From Bradyrhizobium lablabi (GTDB lineage Bacteria; Pseudomonadota; Alphaproteobacteria; Rhizobiales; Xanthobacteraceae), in assembly GCF_900141755.1 (NCBI RefSeq), contig NZ_LT670844.1:2356001-2420000 (forward strand): a DNA stretch of 64,000 nt, in the 5' to 3' direction. Below the pieces are notes generated by a model that was given only the letters and a program-made list of their open reading frames with translations, did not search any database and was not told the origin of the DNA. Shown here piece after piece: positions 54,167 to 64,000 of this stretch. Each line of letters begins with the position of its first letter. Position 1 is the stretch's first letter. A program made the translations under genes and the position numbers.

Positions 54167-55393
54167 TCAGCGCGCCGTGCTGATCGAACGCAGCACCGTT
54201 TCGCTCGGCCAGCAATCGACCTTGAGCCCGGCCGACTTCTGATAGGCACCGAGCGCCGCGCGGGTTTTCATGCCGGCCTTGCCGTCGACCTTGTCGGCAT
54301 AGAGACCGATGCGCGTCAGTCCGCGCTGCATCGCTTCGACATCGGCGGTACGGAGCTGGGTGGACGCCGACCACGGCGTTGCGAAGGCGAGCGGGCTCAG
54401 CATGCGGTCCGCGAGGTGGCCGACGAACAGCACGTACAAATCGGAAAAATTATATTCCTTGATGACGAAATAATTCTTGGTGGTCAAAAAAGCCGGGCCG
54501 TAGATGCCTTCGGGCTGCAGCAGCGAGGCCGGCTCCGCCTGCTCGGCCGGCTTGAGCTTTTGCCCGCGCACCGGCACAAAACCTGCGCGCAGCCATTCGC
54601 CGATCGGTTTTGTCACCTCCGGCACGCCCTGCGTGCAATCGACATTTGCCGGCGCCTGCACCTCGTAGGCCCAGCGCACGCCGCTCTGCCAGCCCTTGTT
54701 GACGAGCTGCTGGGCTGCGGAAGCGAGCGCGTCCGGTACCGAATGCCAGATGTCCTTGCGCCCGTCGCCGTCGAGATCGACGGCATGCTTGTAAAATTCC
54801 GACGGCAAGAATTGCGTCAGCCCGGTGGCGCCAGCCCAGGATGAGCGCATGTCCTTGCGCGCCACCTCGCCGTCGCCCAGGAGTTTCAGCGCCAGGATGA
54901 ACTCGGTGCGATATTGATCCTTGCGCCGGCCGACATAGGCCTGCGTCGCCAGCACACGCAACCCGTCATAAGGCAGCGTATAGCGGCCGTAATCGGTTTC
55001 GCGGCCCCAGATCGCGAGCACGATGGTCGCGGGAACGCCGAAGCGCGTCTCGATCTCGGTCAGCGCCGGGCGGTATTTCTGCATCAGCCGCTGGCCTTCG
55101 CTGGCGAGCCGCGCGATGCTTGCCTCCTTCACATAATCCGCCGGCACCTGCACGAACTCGGCCTGCGATGGCGCGCCGGTCGCCGGCCTGCCGGGCAGGA
55201 TCAGATCGGGCAATTTGTAATCCGGCTCGAGGCCGCTTGTCTCAGTGTCGAACGTCGCGCGCGAGACGCCGGCGGCTTGCGCTTCCGGCCATAGCGAGGC
55301 GATGAATTGGGTGAAGCCTGCATCAGTGGCGCGGGCGGGATGCGATCCACCGAGAAAGGCGAACACCGCGGCAATGAACGCCAACCGCTTCAT
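54167..55393 (-). CDS. Lytic murein transglycosylase, MltB family
   Basis: 408 residues from the ATG at 55393. Signal peptide to ARA-TD; MltB domain with catalytic Glu in AIWGRETDYGRY and GLTQFLPSEFYKHAVDLDGDG; a C-terminal peptidoglycan-binding domain (~345-405: RGLTRIGLYADKVDGKAGMK). It cuts glycan strands to anhydro-muropeptides. Its start is 2 bp after the ettA stop codon. Confidence 0.92.
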   Translation of the reverse strand: MKRLAFIAAVFAFLGGSHPARATDAGFTQFIASLWPEAQAAGVSRATFDTETSGLEPDYKLPDLILPGRPATGAPSQAEFVQVPADYVKEASIARLASEGQRLMQKYRPALTEIETRFGVPATIVLAIWGRETDYGRYTLPYDGLRVLATQAYVGRRKDQYRTEFILALKLLGDGEVARKDMRSSWAGATGLTQFLPSEFYKHAVDLDGDGRKDIWHSVPDALASAAQQLVNKGWQSGVRWAYEVQAPANVDCTQGVPEVTKPIGEWLRAGFVPVRGQKLKPAEQAEPASLLQPEGIYGPAFLTTKNYFVIKEYNFSDLYVLFVGHLADRMLSPLAFATPWSASTQLRTADVEAMQRGLTRIGLYADKVDGKAGMKTRAALGAYQKSAGLKVDCWPSETVLRSISTAR

Positions 55394-55395
55394 CT

Positions 55396-57051
<1,656 letters not shown>

Positions 57052-57279
57052 CGCGATCCCTTGAAAACCGTGGATTTACGGAGATTTGCTGGCGCTGATG
57101 TAGCGGCGCGGCCCCCAAAGGGCAACCGCGGCCGCGGTGTTTTCCATCCGTTCACCAGTATCATTACGGGTAGGAACAATTGAAACCTTCTTTTAATGAC
57201 TCACACCGGAAACTGCCCGCCAGCCCCCAAAAAAGGGCTCCGCGCGACCGAAGTCGTCGGACAAAAAGGCAGGACCGTC

Positions 57280-57531
57280 ATGACTATGATCACCTCGGAA
57301 TCCCTTTCGCCCACTGCGGGCAGCCGCGACGGGTCGAGCCCTTTCGCTGAATACCGCACCTTCTGGCGCCAGTTCTTCACCCGGGCGTTCAACCCCTACC
57401 GGCCGGAACTGCATTATATGCGCGGCCCAGGCCCCGCCTGGCACGCCAAGCATATGGCGGTGTCACCCGCGGTCCATTCGATGGTCGCGGAAATCCGCGC
57501 CACGAAGGCGCGCAGGGCACCTGCGCGCTAA
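57280..57531 (+). CDS. Small hypothetical protein
   Basis: 83 residues from the ATG at 57280, AGGA upstream. It has SPFAEYRTFWRQFFTRAFNPYRPELHYMRG and ends basic (TKARRAPAR). No signal or TM. Divergent from ettA. Family not recognised. Confidence 0.55.
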   Translation: MTMITSESLSPTAGSRDGSSPFAEYRTFWRQFFTRAFNPYRPELHYMRGPGPAWHAKHMAVSPAVHSMVAEIRATKARRAPAR

Positions 57532-57649
57532 ACAGCCGGCGCTTTTTCTGCAGCAAGCCGCTTGCGCGCTTCAGGATTGCGCGCGACCATGGCGCTTCCC
57601 GGACGGCGTCTAGCTTGAGCCGTCATCATCGCCATGAACGGACCTCGCC

Positions 57650-58609
57650 ATGACGCGGCTGCGCTGTGCAATTCTCGATGACTATATCAATTTGGCGTTG
57701 CGGGTCGCGGACTGGTCGAAAGTCTCCGACCGCGTCGACATCACGGTGTTCAACCAGCCCTTTGCTTCCACCGAGGCCGCAGCCAGCGCGCTGAAGGGTT
57801 TCGAGATCATCTGCGCGATGCGCGAGCGCACGCCGTTTCCGCGCGCGCTGTTTGCCGCATTGCCGAAGCTGAAGCTGCTGATCACCTCGGGCATGCGCAA
57901 TGCCGCGATCGATATGGAGGCCGCCAAGGACCACAAGGTGGTCTTGTGCGGCACGCAATGGGGCCGCGACCCCACCGCGCCCTTGACCATGGGCCTGATC
58001 CTGGAACTGACCCGCAATATCGGCCGCGAGAATGCGCGCATGCATGCGGGCGAAGCGTTGCAGAAATTCGTCGGCATCGAGATCGAGGGCCGGACGCTCG
58101 GCGTGGTCGGCCTCGGCAAATTAGGCGCCAAGGTTTCAGGGCTGGCAAAAGCGTTCGGGATGAACGTGATCGCCTGGAGCCCGAACCTGACGGCGGAGCG
58201 ATGCAAGGAGGTCGGCGTCGCCTACGCCACCAAGGAGGAGCTGTTTTCGACCGCCGACATCGTCACCGTCCATGTGGTGCTGAGCCAGCGCTCGCGCGGA
58301 TTGGTCGGACGGGAGGATTTGGCGCGGATGAAGCCGACCAGCTACCTCGTCAACACCGCGCGCGGGCCGATCGTCGATGAAGCGGCACTTCTGGAAACCC
58401 TGAGCGAGCGGAAGATCGCGGGTGCAGCGGTCGACGTGTTCTCGGTCGAGCCGCTGCCGGTGGATCATCCCTTCAGAAAACTCGACAACATCGTGCTGAC
58501 GCCGCATCTCGGCTATGTCACCGAGGAGAGCTTTCGCTCGCACTACAACCAGATGGTCGAAGGCATCGACGCCTGGTTCAAGGGCGAGACGCTGCGACGA
58601 TTGGCGTAG
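57650..58609 (+). CDS. D-2-hydroxyacid dehydrogenase
   Basis: 319 residues. NAD-binding GVVGLGKLGAKVSGLAKAFG (~150-169), catalytic Arg in VNTARGPIVDE, Glu in DVFSVEPLP, His in LTPHLGYVT. The family reduces 2-oxoacids to D-2-hydroxyacids or the reverse; substrate is open. A terminator follows. Confidence 0.92.
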   Translation: MTRLRCAILDDYINLALRVADWSKVSDRVDITVFNQPFASTEAAASALKGFEIICAMRERTPFPRALFAALPKLKLLITSGMRNAAIDMEAAKDHKVVLCGTQWGRDPTAPLTMGLILELTRNIGRENARMHAGEALQKFVGIEIEGRTLGVVGLGKLGAKVSGLAKAFGMNVIAWSPNLTAERCKEVGVAYATKEELFSTADIVTVHVVLSQRSRGLVGREDLARMKPTSYLVNTARGPIVDEAALLETLSERKIAGAAVDVFSVEPLPVDHPFRKLDNIVLTPHLGYVTEESFRSHYNQMVEGIDAWFKGETLRRLA

Positions 58610-58660
58610 CACGCACAACCGTCATTGCGAGGAGCCAACGGGTCGCAATGACGGAGCAAT

Positions 58661-58688
58661 AAAAAGGCGCGCCGCGGCGCGCCTTTTT
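58661..58688. terminator. Bidirectional terminator
   Basis: aaaaaggcgcgcc / ggcgcgccttttttt with a 2-base gap, between the convergent dehydrogenase and L,D-transpeptidase genes. Confidence 0.88.
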
Positions 58689-58714
58689 TGGATGGTGTTT
58701 GCCGATCTTACCGG

Positions 58715-59989
58715 TTAGCGCACCGTCACCGGCGCCGGCAGCTGCGGCACGACGGTCGGCTGGGTGCCGGGGGCGACGCCCGATACTTGGGCGGGTACTT
58801 GGGCGGGTGGCGGCGCGGCACCTGCGGGTCCGGGCGACAGCGGCCCGGGTGGCAGCGGCTGGGCCGACGCGGTGGTGGTTCCCGGCGGCGGGCCGCCGGG
58901 CCGCACGACCACGCGGGTGCCGACCTTGACGCGGTCGAACAGGTCCGAGACGTCCTCGTTCAGCATGCCGATACAGCCCGAGGAGACGAACTTGCCGATC
59001 GTCGAGGGTTGGTTGGTGCCGTGAATGCGATAGACCGTGTTACCGAGATACATTGCGCGCGCGCCGAGCGGATTGCCCGGGCCGCCCGCCATGAAGCGCG
59101 GCAAATAAGGCTGGCGGTCGATCATCTCCGGCGGCGGATGCCAATCCGGCCACTCGGCCTTGCGCGAGATTTTCTGCACGCCGGTCCAGGTAAATCCGTC
59201 GCGGCCGACGCGGACGCCGTAGCGGATCGCGCGCCCGCCACCCAGCACGTAATAGAGATAGGTGTTCGGGGTATCGACGATCAGCGTTCCCGCCGGTTCC
59301 TTGGTAGCGAAAGCCACTTCCTGGCGGCGCAGGTTCGGCGCGAGCTGCACCGGCGCGACCTCCGGCTGCTCGTCCGGCGGCAGCGCGGATAGCACCATCG
59401 GCTTGCCGTCGGCGCCGACCGGAGGCTGCTGCGGCTGCACCGATCCGGTAACGCTGCCTTGGCCGCCAACCGTCTCCGGCGGACGAGGTGCGCCGTCTTC
59501 GGGAGCGCGGTTGGAATAGATCACGGGCGGCGGTCCGTCGCGACGGCCGTAGCGCGGATCATCGGGGGACAGGATCGGACCGGTCGGCGCGCCGCTCCGG
59601 TCGGTATAGGCCGGCGGGGGTCCATCCGGGCGGCCGTAACGAGGGTCATCCGGCGACAGGATCGGACCGGTGGGCATCGGAGCGGGAGGCGTGCTGCGGT
59701 CGGTATAGACGGGACGGCGGCCGTAACGCGGATCGTCCGGCGAAAGCACCGGGCCGGGCGGCGGCAGCGCCGGGGAATTCATCGCCTCGTCATCGTCCAA
59801 CGCATCGAAATCCGGCGTTCCCGGTCCGCGACGATAGTCGGCGGGGTAGCCACCCGGGACATACGGCTGCGGCGCCGTCGAATAAACACCGCCGGGGGGT
59901 GGCGGATAGGACTGTGCCAGCGCGAGCGAGGTTCCCGCCGCGACAGCTGCCACGGCAGTGCAAATCGTCAGAATGCGTTTGGTCATCAT
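58715..59989 (-). CDS. L,D-transpeptidase (YkuD), long form with repeats
   Basis: 424 residues from ATG 59989. After the signal peptide, the unit GP(I/V)LSPDDPRYGR occurs three times (~75-145). The YkuD domain (~225-355) is near-identical in places to 15615-16304 and ends with SSGCIGML, where Gly replaces the Arg of the usual SSGCIR. A Pro/Ala-rich tail follows. Nucleophile Cys and HGTNQPSTIG are intact, so activity is likely. Confidence 0.9.
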   Translation of the reverse strand: MMTKRILTICTAVAAVAAGTSLALAQSYPPPPGGVYSTAPQPYVPGGYPADYRRGPGTPDFDALDDDEAMNSPALPPPGPVLSPDDPRYGRRPVYTDRSTPPAPMPTGPILSPDDPRYGRPDGPPPAYTDRSGAPTGPILSPDDPRYGRRDGPPPVIYSNRAPEDGAPRPPETVGGQGSVTGSVQPQQPPVGADGKPMVLSALPPDEQPEVAPVQLAPNLRRQEVAFATKEPAGTLIVDTPNTYLYYVLGGGRAIRYGVRVGRDGFTWTGVQKISRKAEWPDWHPPPEMIDRQPYLPRFMAGGPGNPLGARAMYLGNTVYRIHGTNQPSTIGKFVSSGCIGMLNEDVSDLFDRVKVGTRVVVRPGGPPPGTTTASAQPLPPGPLSPGPAGAAPPPAQVPAQVSGVAPGTQPTVVPQLPAPVTVR

Positions 59990-60343
59990 CGCTCTTGTAT
60001 AGCCCCGAGCCCACACCGGACCGTCAGTGGCAATTGGCCGAAGATAGCGGCGCATTCAAGACAAATCCTCGAAATCACGTCAGATTCCCGTCATTTGTAA
60101 TGATCGTGAACACCGTTGCAGCGAAGCCGCACAAGGTTAAAGAAGCGTTATCGGCGGTGCCGGCAGATCTTCGCGGCGCGGATTTTTAACAAGCGGCGAA
60201 GGGCCGTTGCGGTATTCTCGATCGAGCCTGATTCGCTCTCGCGCCGGCGGTGCCGGCCGCGTCGCGAACGCGGCCTGTTTTGTGGTCACCGCGTTCCCAA
60301 TCGCTCAACGGCCTTCGCTCAAAAGGCGGAACTCGTCCTCTCC

Positions 60344-61153
60344 ATGCTGCCCGGCTTTCGTTTTTTGTTCGCCGCGATCGTGCTGTCGATGTCGATCCTG
60401 ATCTTCGGGCTCGGCGCGGCGGCATTGCTGCGCGCGGCGCACGAGCAATTCGTCAGCAATCCATCCTGGCACGCGACCCCCGAGACGATGTTTGCGCAGC
60501 AAAGCGAGGCCACGCGACCGGTGGTGGCGCTACTGCATGTCGATCCGCCGCCCGTGGAGCGGGAGCAAGCGCCGGATAATGTTCCCTCGGCCGCGCCTCC
60601 AGCCGATCAGGCCCCGGCCGCGGCGGCACCTGCTGAGCCCCAAACGACCGCGGCGTTGAGCGAGCAACCATTGCCGGCGGAGGTGGCAAAACCGGAAATG
60701 CCGGCCGCGCAAGACTCGCCACCCACCGAAATAGCGCCGGCGCAAACCGAGGCGGCCGTCGCAGCGGAGGCACCTGCGCCTGCGGCCGAAACCAGGATCG
60801 CAGCGACCGAGCAAGCCTTGCCGCCGCCGGCGAACGAAGTCGCCGCCGTTGCATCTGAAGCCACCCCGGCCGCACCCGACCCGGCCTTTGCGCCCACATC
60901 GGCGGCGGCCGACATCGCCGCGATCAAAATCGCAACGCTTGGCGGCCCGCCCGTCGCCATCGAGGCGCAGCCGCCGGCAAAGAGCGCCGACGCCAAGTCT
61001 GACGGCAGCGCCATCAACAAGCGGGCGCAGTCGCGGCGGGCAGCGCAGCGCCGAAAGATTGCCGCACGCGCCCGTCTCGCGCGACAGGTCACTCAGCAGC
61101 CGGCGAGCCCGTTCACGCAACCCTTCGCGCCGACGCCGGCGCGCACCCCCTGA
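60344..61153 (+). CDS. Membrane protein with Ala/Pro-rich domain
   Basis: 269 residues from the ATG at 60344. One TM segment (~5-27), then ~200 residues of Ala/Pro/Glu-rich low-complexity sequence and a basic region (INKRAQSRRAAQRRKIAARA). Length and composition fit a membrane-tethered periplasmic linker protein. Family not recognised. The ~290 bp before it contain no other gene I trust. Confidence 0.6.
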   Translation: MLPGFRFLFAAIVLSMSILIFGLGAAALLRAAHEQFVSNPSWHATPETMFAQQSEATRPVVALLHVDPPPVEREQAPDNVPSAAPPADQAPAAAAPAEPQTTAALSEQPLPAEVAKPEMPAAQDSPPTEIAPAQTEAAVAAEAPAPAAETRIAATEQALPPPANEVAAVASEATPAAPDPAFAPTSAAADIAAIKIATLGGPPVAIEAQPPAKSADAKSDGSAINKRAQSRRAAQRRKIAARARLARQVTQQPASPFTQPFAPTPARTP

Positions 61154-61161
61154 TCGCTTGT

Positions 61162-62022
61162 TCAGGCCGGCCCGGTCGCGACCTCCGGTCCGTCGGGCAG
61201 ACCCCATTCAGCCCACGAGCCGTCATAGAGCGCCATGCCGCGCACGCCGAGCCGATAGAGCGCGAGCGTCAGAACCAGCGCGGAGACGCCGGAGCCGCAG
61301 GTGGTCACGATCGGTTTTGTCATGTCAACGCCGGCGCCTGCAAACGCCTGGCGCAATTCCTCAAGCGGCTTCATCGCGCCGGTCTTTGGGTCGAACAATT
61401 CGGCATAGGGTACGTTGCGGCTTCCGGGAATGTGCCCGGAGCGGCGGCCCGGCCACGGCTCAGCCACCGTACCCTCGAAGCGCGGACGCGGGCGCGCATC
61501 GACCAATTGCTCGGCCTGCGTCTTGAGATTGCCGATCAATTGCGGCTGGCTGCGGACGAAACTTGAATCGAGCCTGGCCTGGAATTTTCCGGGTGTCGCG
61601 GTGACCTTGCCGGAATGGGTGGGGCGTCCCTCCCGCAGCCATTTCTGCAGTCCGCCATCCAGCACTTTCACGTTGGGATGGCCGAACGACAGGAACATCC
61701 ACCACGCCCGCGGCGCGGCGACCCAAGTGCCGGAATCATAGGCGACCACGGTGTCGCCATTGGAAATGCCGAGCGCTGCGACGTCGCGCGCGAACTGCGC
61801 GGCGTCCGGATACATATGCGGCCGCTTGTCGTTGCGATCGGCGATGGCGTTGACATCGAAAAACACCGCGCCCGGAATATGCGCGGCGAGATAATCGTCC
61901 GCGGGCAGCGGCAGCACGCCGGGCATCTTGTAGGACGCGTCGATGATCTTGACCTTTGGGTCGTCGAGACGGGCGGCGAGCCAGTCGGTGGTGACAAGGG
62001 GATCGTCGGTTGGTGATGTCAT
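61162..62022 (-). CDS. sseA: 3-mercaptopyruvate sulfurtransferase
   Basis: 286 residues, two rhodanese domains. The first (~8-130) is inactive-type; the second has the active loop CGSGVSA, the mercaptopyruvate form (thiosulfate enzymes have CRKGVTA). It transfers sulfur from 3-mercaptopyruvate to thiols or cyanide. Upstream of it on the same strand lies a single-domain rhodanese gene. Confidence 0.92.
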   Translation of the reverse strand: MTSPTDDPLVTTDWLAARLDDPKVKIIDASYKMPGVLPLPADDYLAAHIPGAVFFDVNAIADRNDKRPHMYPDAAQFARDVAALGISNGDTVVAYDSGTWVAAPRAWWMFLSFGHPNVKVLDGGLQKWLREGRPTHSGKVTATPGKFQARLDSSFVRSQPQLIGNLKTQAEQLVDARPRPRFEGTVAEPWPGRRSGHIPGSRNVPYAELFDPKTGAMKPLEELRQAFAGAGVDMTKPIVTTCGSGVSALVLTLALYRLGVRGMALYDGSWAEWGLPDGPEVATGPA

Positions 62023-62041
62023 GGCGCATGTCTCCCTGCTC

Positions 62042-62140
62042 GTCATTCCGGGGCACGCCGAAGGCGTGAACCCGGAATCTCGCCGTCGTTTAATCGATCC
62101 AGATTCCGGGTTCGCGCTGGCGCGCGCCCCGGAATGACGA
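62042..62140. repeat. Inverted repeat element
   Basis: tcattccggggcacgc...gaacccggaatctc and its complement ccgggttcgcgctggcgcgcgccccggaatgacg. A second copy is at 62586-62700. Confidence 0.75.
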
Positions 62141-62147
62141 GGATACC

Positions 62148-62564
62148 CTAACCCTTCGGCTTCTTCGGTTCCCATTTCTCGATTGGCCCGCCGGCATCGC
62201 GCCAGGCGGCAAAGCCGCCGCCCATATGGGCGACCGGCTTCAGTCCCATGTCCTGCGCGGTCTTTGCTGCCAGCGCCGAGCGCATGCCGCCGGCGCAGTG
62301 AAAGATGAACTTCTTGTCCTGCTGAAAAACCGGCTTTGCGTAGGGGCTCGCCGGGTCGATCCAGAATTCCAGCATGCCGCGGGTGCAGGAGAAGGCGCCG
62401 GGAATCCTGCCATCGCGCTCGATCTCGCGGGGATCGCGGATATCGACGATCACGACGTCATCGCCCTTGGCGGCCTCGATGGCCTGCGATGCGCTCACCG
62501 TTTCGATCTGCGCATTGGCCTCATCGATCAGGGATTTTATACCGCGGTGAATGGTCTGGGGCAT
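62148..62564 (-). CDS. Single-domain rhodanese-like protein
   Basis: 138 residues. VIVDIRDPREIERDG and active loop HCAGGMRSA with the Cys nucleophile. A sulfur-carrier role is likely; the substrate is unknown. It is separated from sseA only by a repeat. Confidence 0.88.
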   Translation of the reverse strand: MPQTIHRGIKSLIDEANAQIETVSASQAIEAAKGDDVVIVDIRDPREIERDGRIPGAFSCTRGMLEFWIDPASPYAKPVFQQDKKFIFHCAGGMRSALAAKTAQDMGLKPVAHMGGGFAAWRDAGGPIEKWEPKKPKG

Positions 62565-62585
62565 TTTATCATACCTCTCGCTCCG

Positions 62586-62700
62586 TCATTCCGGGGCGAT
62601 GCCAACGGGTCCGGCCTACGGCCGGCCCGATGACAGGCTCCGCATCGAACCCGGAATCTCGAGGTTCCGGGTTCGCGCTAACGCGCGCCCCGGAACGACG
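62586..62700. repeat. Inverted repeat element
   Basis: tcattccggggcgatgccaac...gaacccggaatctcg / ccgggttcgcgctaacgcgcgccccggaacgacg; same family as 62042-62140. Confidence 0.75.
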
Positions 62701-62709
62701 ACTAGTCTG

Positions 62710-63885
62710 TTACCGCACCAATTCCTTCATTGCGCCTTCGAGGCCCTCGATCGTGATCGGGAACATGCGGTCCGAAAACAGCCGGCGGATGATGGTGGTG
62801 GATTCCGAATAGTCCCAGTGCTTCTGCGCCACCGGATTGAGCCACACCGCGTGCGGATAGGTGCGGGTGATGCGATCGAGCCAGACCGATCCGGCCTCCT
62901 CGTTGACATGCTCGACCGAGCCACCGGGGACCATGATCTCGTAAGGCGACATCGAGGCATCGCCGACGAACACCACCTTGTAGTCGTGCGGATATTTGTG
63001 CAGCACATCCCAGGTCGGCGTGCGGTCGGTGAAGCGCCGGCGGTTCTGCTTCCACACGCCCTCATAGAGACAGTTGTGGAAGTAGAAATATTCCATGTGC
63101 TTGAATTCGGTCTTTGCCGCCGAGAACAATTCCTCGACCTGCTCGATATGCGAATCCATCGAGCCGCCGATATCGAAGAACACCAGCACCTTGACCGCGT
63201 TGCGCCGCTCGGGGCGCATGTGGACGTCGAGATAGCCGTGGTTGGCGGTCTCCTTGATCGTGGTGTCGAGATCGAGTTCATCCGGTGCGCCGGTGCGGGC
63301 GAATTTGCGCAGGCGCCGGAGCGCGATCTTGATGTTGCGGATGCCGAGCTCGACATTGCCGTCGAGATCCCTGAATTCGCGCTTGTCCCATACCTTCACC
63401 GCACGGTTGTTGCGGTTCTTCTCCTGCCCGATCCGGATGCCTTCGGGATTATAGCCCTCGGCCCCAAACGGCGAGGTGCCTGCGGTGCCGATCCATTTGT
63501 TGCCGCCCTGATGCCGGCCCTTTTGTTCCTTCAGGCGCTGGCGCAAGGTCTCCATGAGCTTGTCCCAGCCCATCGCCTCGATCTGCTTCTTCTCTTCCTC
63601 GGTGAGATATTTTTCGGCGAGCTTCTTCAGCCATTCGGCCGGAATGTCCGCCTTCTCCATGGCGTCGAGCAGGCTTTCCAGCCCCTTGAACACGGTGCCG
63701 AATACGCGATCGAACTTGTCGAGATTGCGTTCGTCCTTCACCAACGCCGCGCGCGAAAGGTAGTAAAAATTCTCCACCGTCTGCTCGGCGAGGTCGGCGT
63801 CAAGCGCCTCCATCAGCGTCAGATATTCACGCAAGGTCACCGGGACCTGCGCGTCGCGCAGCGATGTGAAAAATTGCAGGAACAT
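62710..63885 (-). CDS. CoxE-like VWA-domain protein
   Basis: 391 residues. A helical N-terminal part, then a von Willebrand A-like domain with the metal-site motif DIGGSMDS (D238-x-G-x-S242) and VFVGDASMSP. It belongs to the CoxE/YehP-like group that pairs with MoxR AAA+ ATPases in metal insertion or complex assembly. The partner would lie beyond the right window edge. The first 108 bp outside it show no gene. Confidence 0.87.
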   Translation of the reverse strand: MFLQFFTSLRDAQVPVTLREYLTLMEALDADLAEQTVENFYYLSRAALVKDERNLDKFDRVFGTVFKGLESLLDAMEKADIPAEWLKKLAEKYLTEEEKKQIEAMGWDKLMETLRQRLKEQKGRHQGGNKWIGTAGTSPFGAEGYNPEGIRIGQEKNRNNRAVKVWDKREFRDLDGNVELGIRNIKIALRRLRKFARTGAPDELDLDTTIKETANHGYLDVHMRPERRNAVKVLVFFDIGGSMDSHIEQVEELFSAAKTEFKHMEYFYFHNCLYEGVWKQNRRRFTDRTPTWDVLHKYPHDYKVVFVGDASMSPYEIMVPGGSVEHVNEEAGSVWLDRITRTYPHAVWLNPVAQKHWDYSESTTIIRRLFSDRMFPITIEGLEGAMKELVR

Positions 63886-63966
63886 GGGCTACAGATTGCT
63901 CGCTGGACCGCGAACGTCAAGGGGCTGGGCCGCGGATCAGGGCAGCGTGCTCACCAAAATCACCTG

Positions 63967-63994
63967 CCCGGCAGCCTAGACCTGCCGGGTTTTT
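63967..63994 (+). terminator. Orphan terminator-like hairpin
   Basis: cccggcag / ctgccggg stem with five T after it on the plus strand. No plus-strand gene precedes it in the window, so it may end a small RNA or be fortuitous. Confidence 0.4.
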
Positions 63995-64000
63995 CAACTA

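Noticed and set aside
57528..57635. 35-codon Arg-rich ORF on the minus strand (MAMMTAQARRR...)
   Set aside because: A GAGG lies 8 bases upstream, but there is no other support and it overlaps the end of the gene at 57280-57531; too short to call.
60100..60189. 29-codon ORF MIVNTVAAKPHK... upstream of the 60344 gene
   Set aside because: No RBS and no recognisable pattern; likely chance.

Overview
The window looks like chromosomal DNA of a Bradyrhizobium-type alphaproteobacterium (Nitrobacteraceae). The signs are high GC coding sequence, a Rhodobacter-type phospholipid N-methyltransferase, a bfr/bfd pair with an Irr-like box, an EcfG-type stress promoter, many short palindromic intergenic repeats, and families typical of Rhizobiales (DUF2147, DUF2277, PRC-barrel, extensin-like protein, YkuD L,D-transpeptidases). 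This assignment rests on gene content read by eye, not on a database search.

Layout. 0-9.8 kb: envelope and secreted proteins: a REP-type transposase fragment at the left edge, an extensin-like lipoprotein, a large autotransporter, two divergent DUF2147 paralogues, a Cys-rich periplasmic protein and a FecR-domain protein. 9.9-15.3 kb: a membrane-lipid cluster of a second-type phosphatidylserine decarboxylase, a membrane-anchored class III aminotransferase, a Mpo1-like membrane protein, PmtA and a GT4 glycosyltransferase. 15.6-25.3 kb: L,D-transpeptidase, DUF4403 protein, an orphan amino-acid-type binding protein between two copies of a ~140 bp repeat, dodecin, two PRC-barrel proteins, a formyltransferase-like protein and an OmpR/EnvZ-type two-component pair. 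25.5-31.2 kb: a lytic transglycosylase, then a thiamine operon under a TPP riboswitch (thiO-thiS-thiG-thiE-thiC).

31.3-42.5 kb is an accessory region with visibly lower GC in its large minus-strand genes. It holds a protein with a possible PD-(D/E)xK motif, an odd tRNA-Ser-like gene with an Ile-type GAU anticodon, an AlbA_2/Schlafen-like protein and a membrane-anchored NACHT NTPase. One intact and two truncated copies of a RidA gene, and duplicated pairs of small secreted proteins, are interleaved with these. It resembles a locus built by repeated local duplication with defence-type cargo inserted, and is the best candidate here for an undescribed system.

42.6-64 kb returns to core-like content: SseB_C, J-domain, SDR, Fis-type HTH, cytochrome P450, collagen-like protein, an S41 protease homologue that has lost both catalytic residues, alpha/beta hydrolase, PPOX protein, bacterioferritin and its ferredoxin, two glycine-zipper paralogues, MltB-type transglycosylase, EttA, a hydroxyacid dehydrogenase, a second L,D-transpeptidase, two rhodanese-type proteins and a CoxE-like VWA protein. 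Intergenic spaces throughout carry several families of palindromic repeats.
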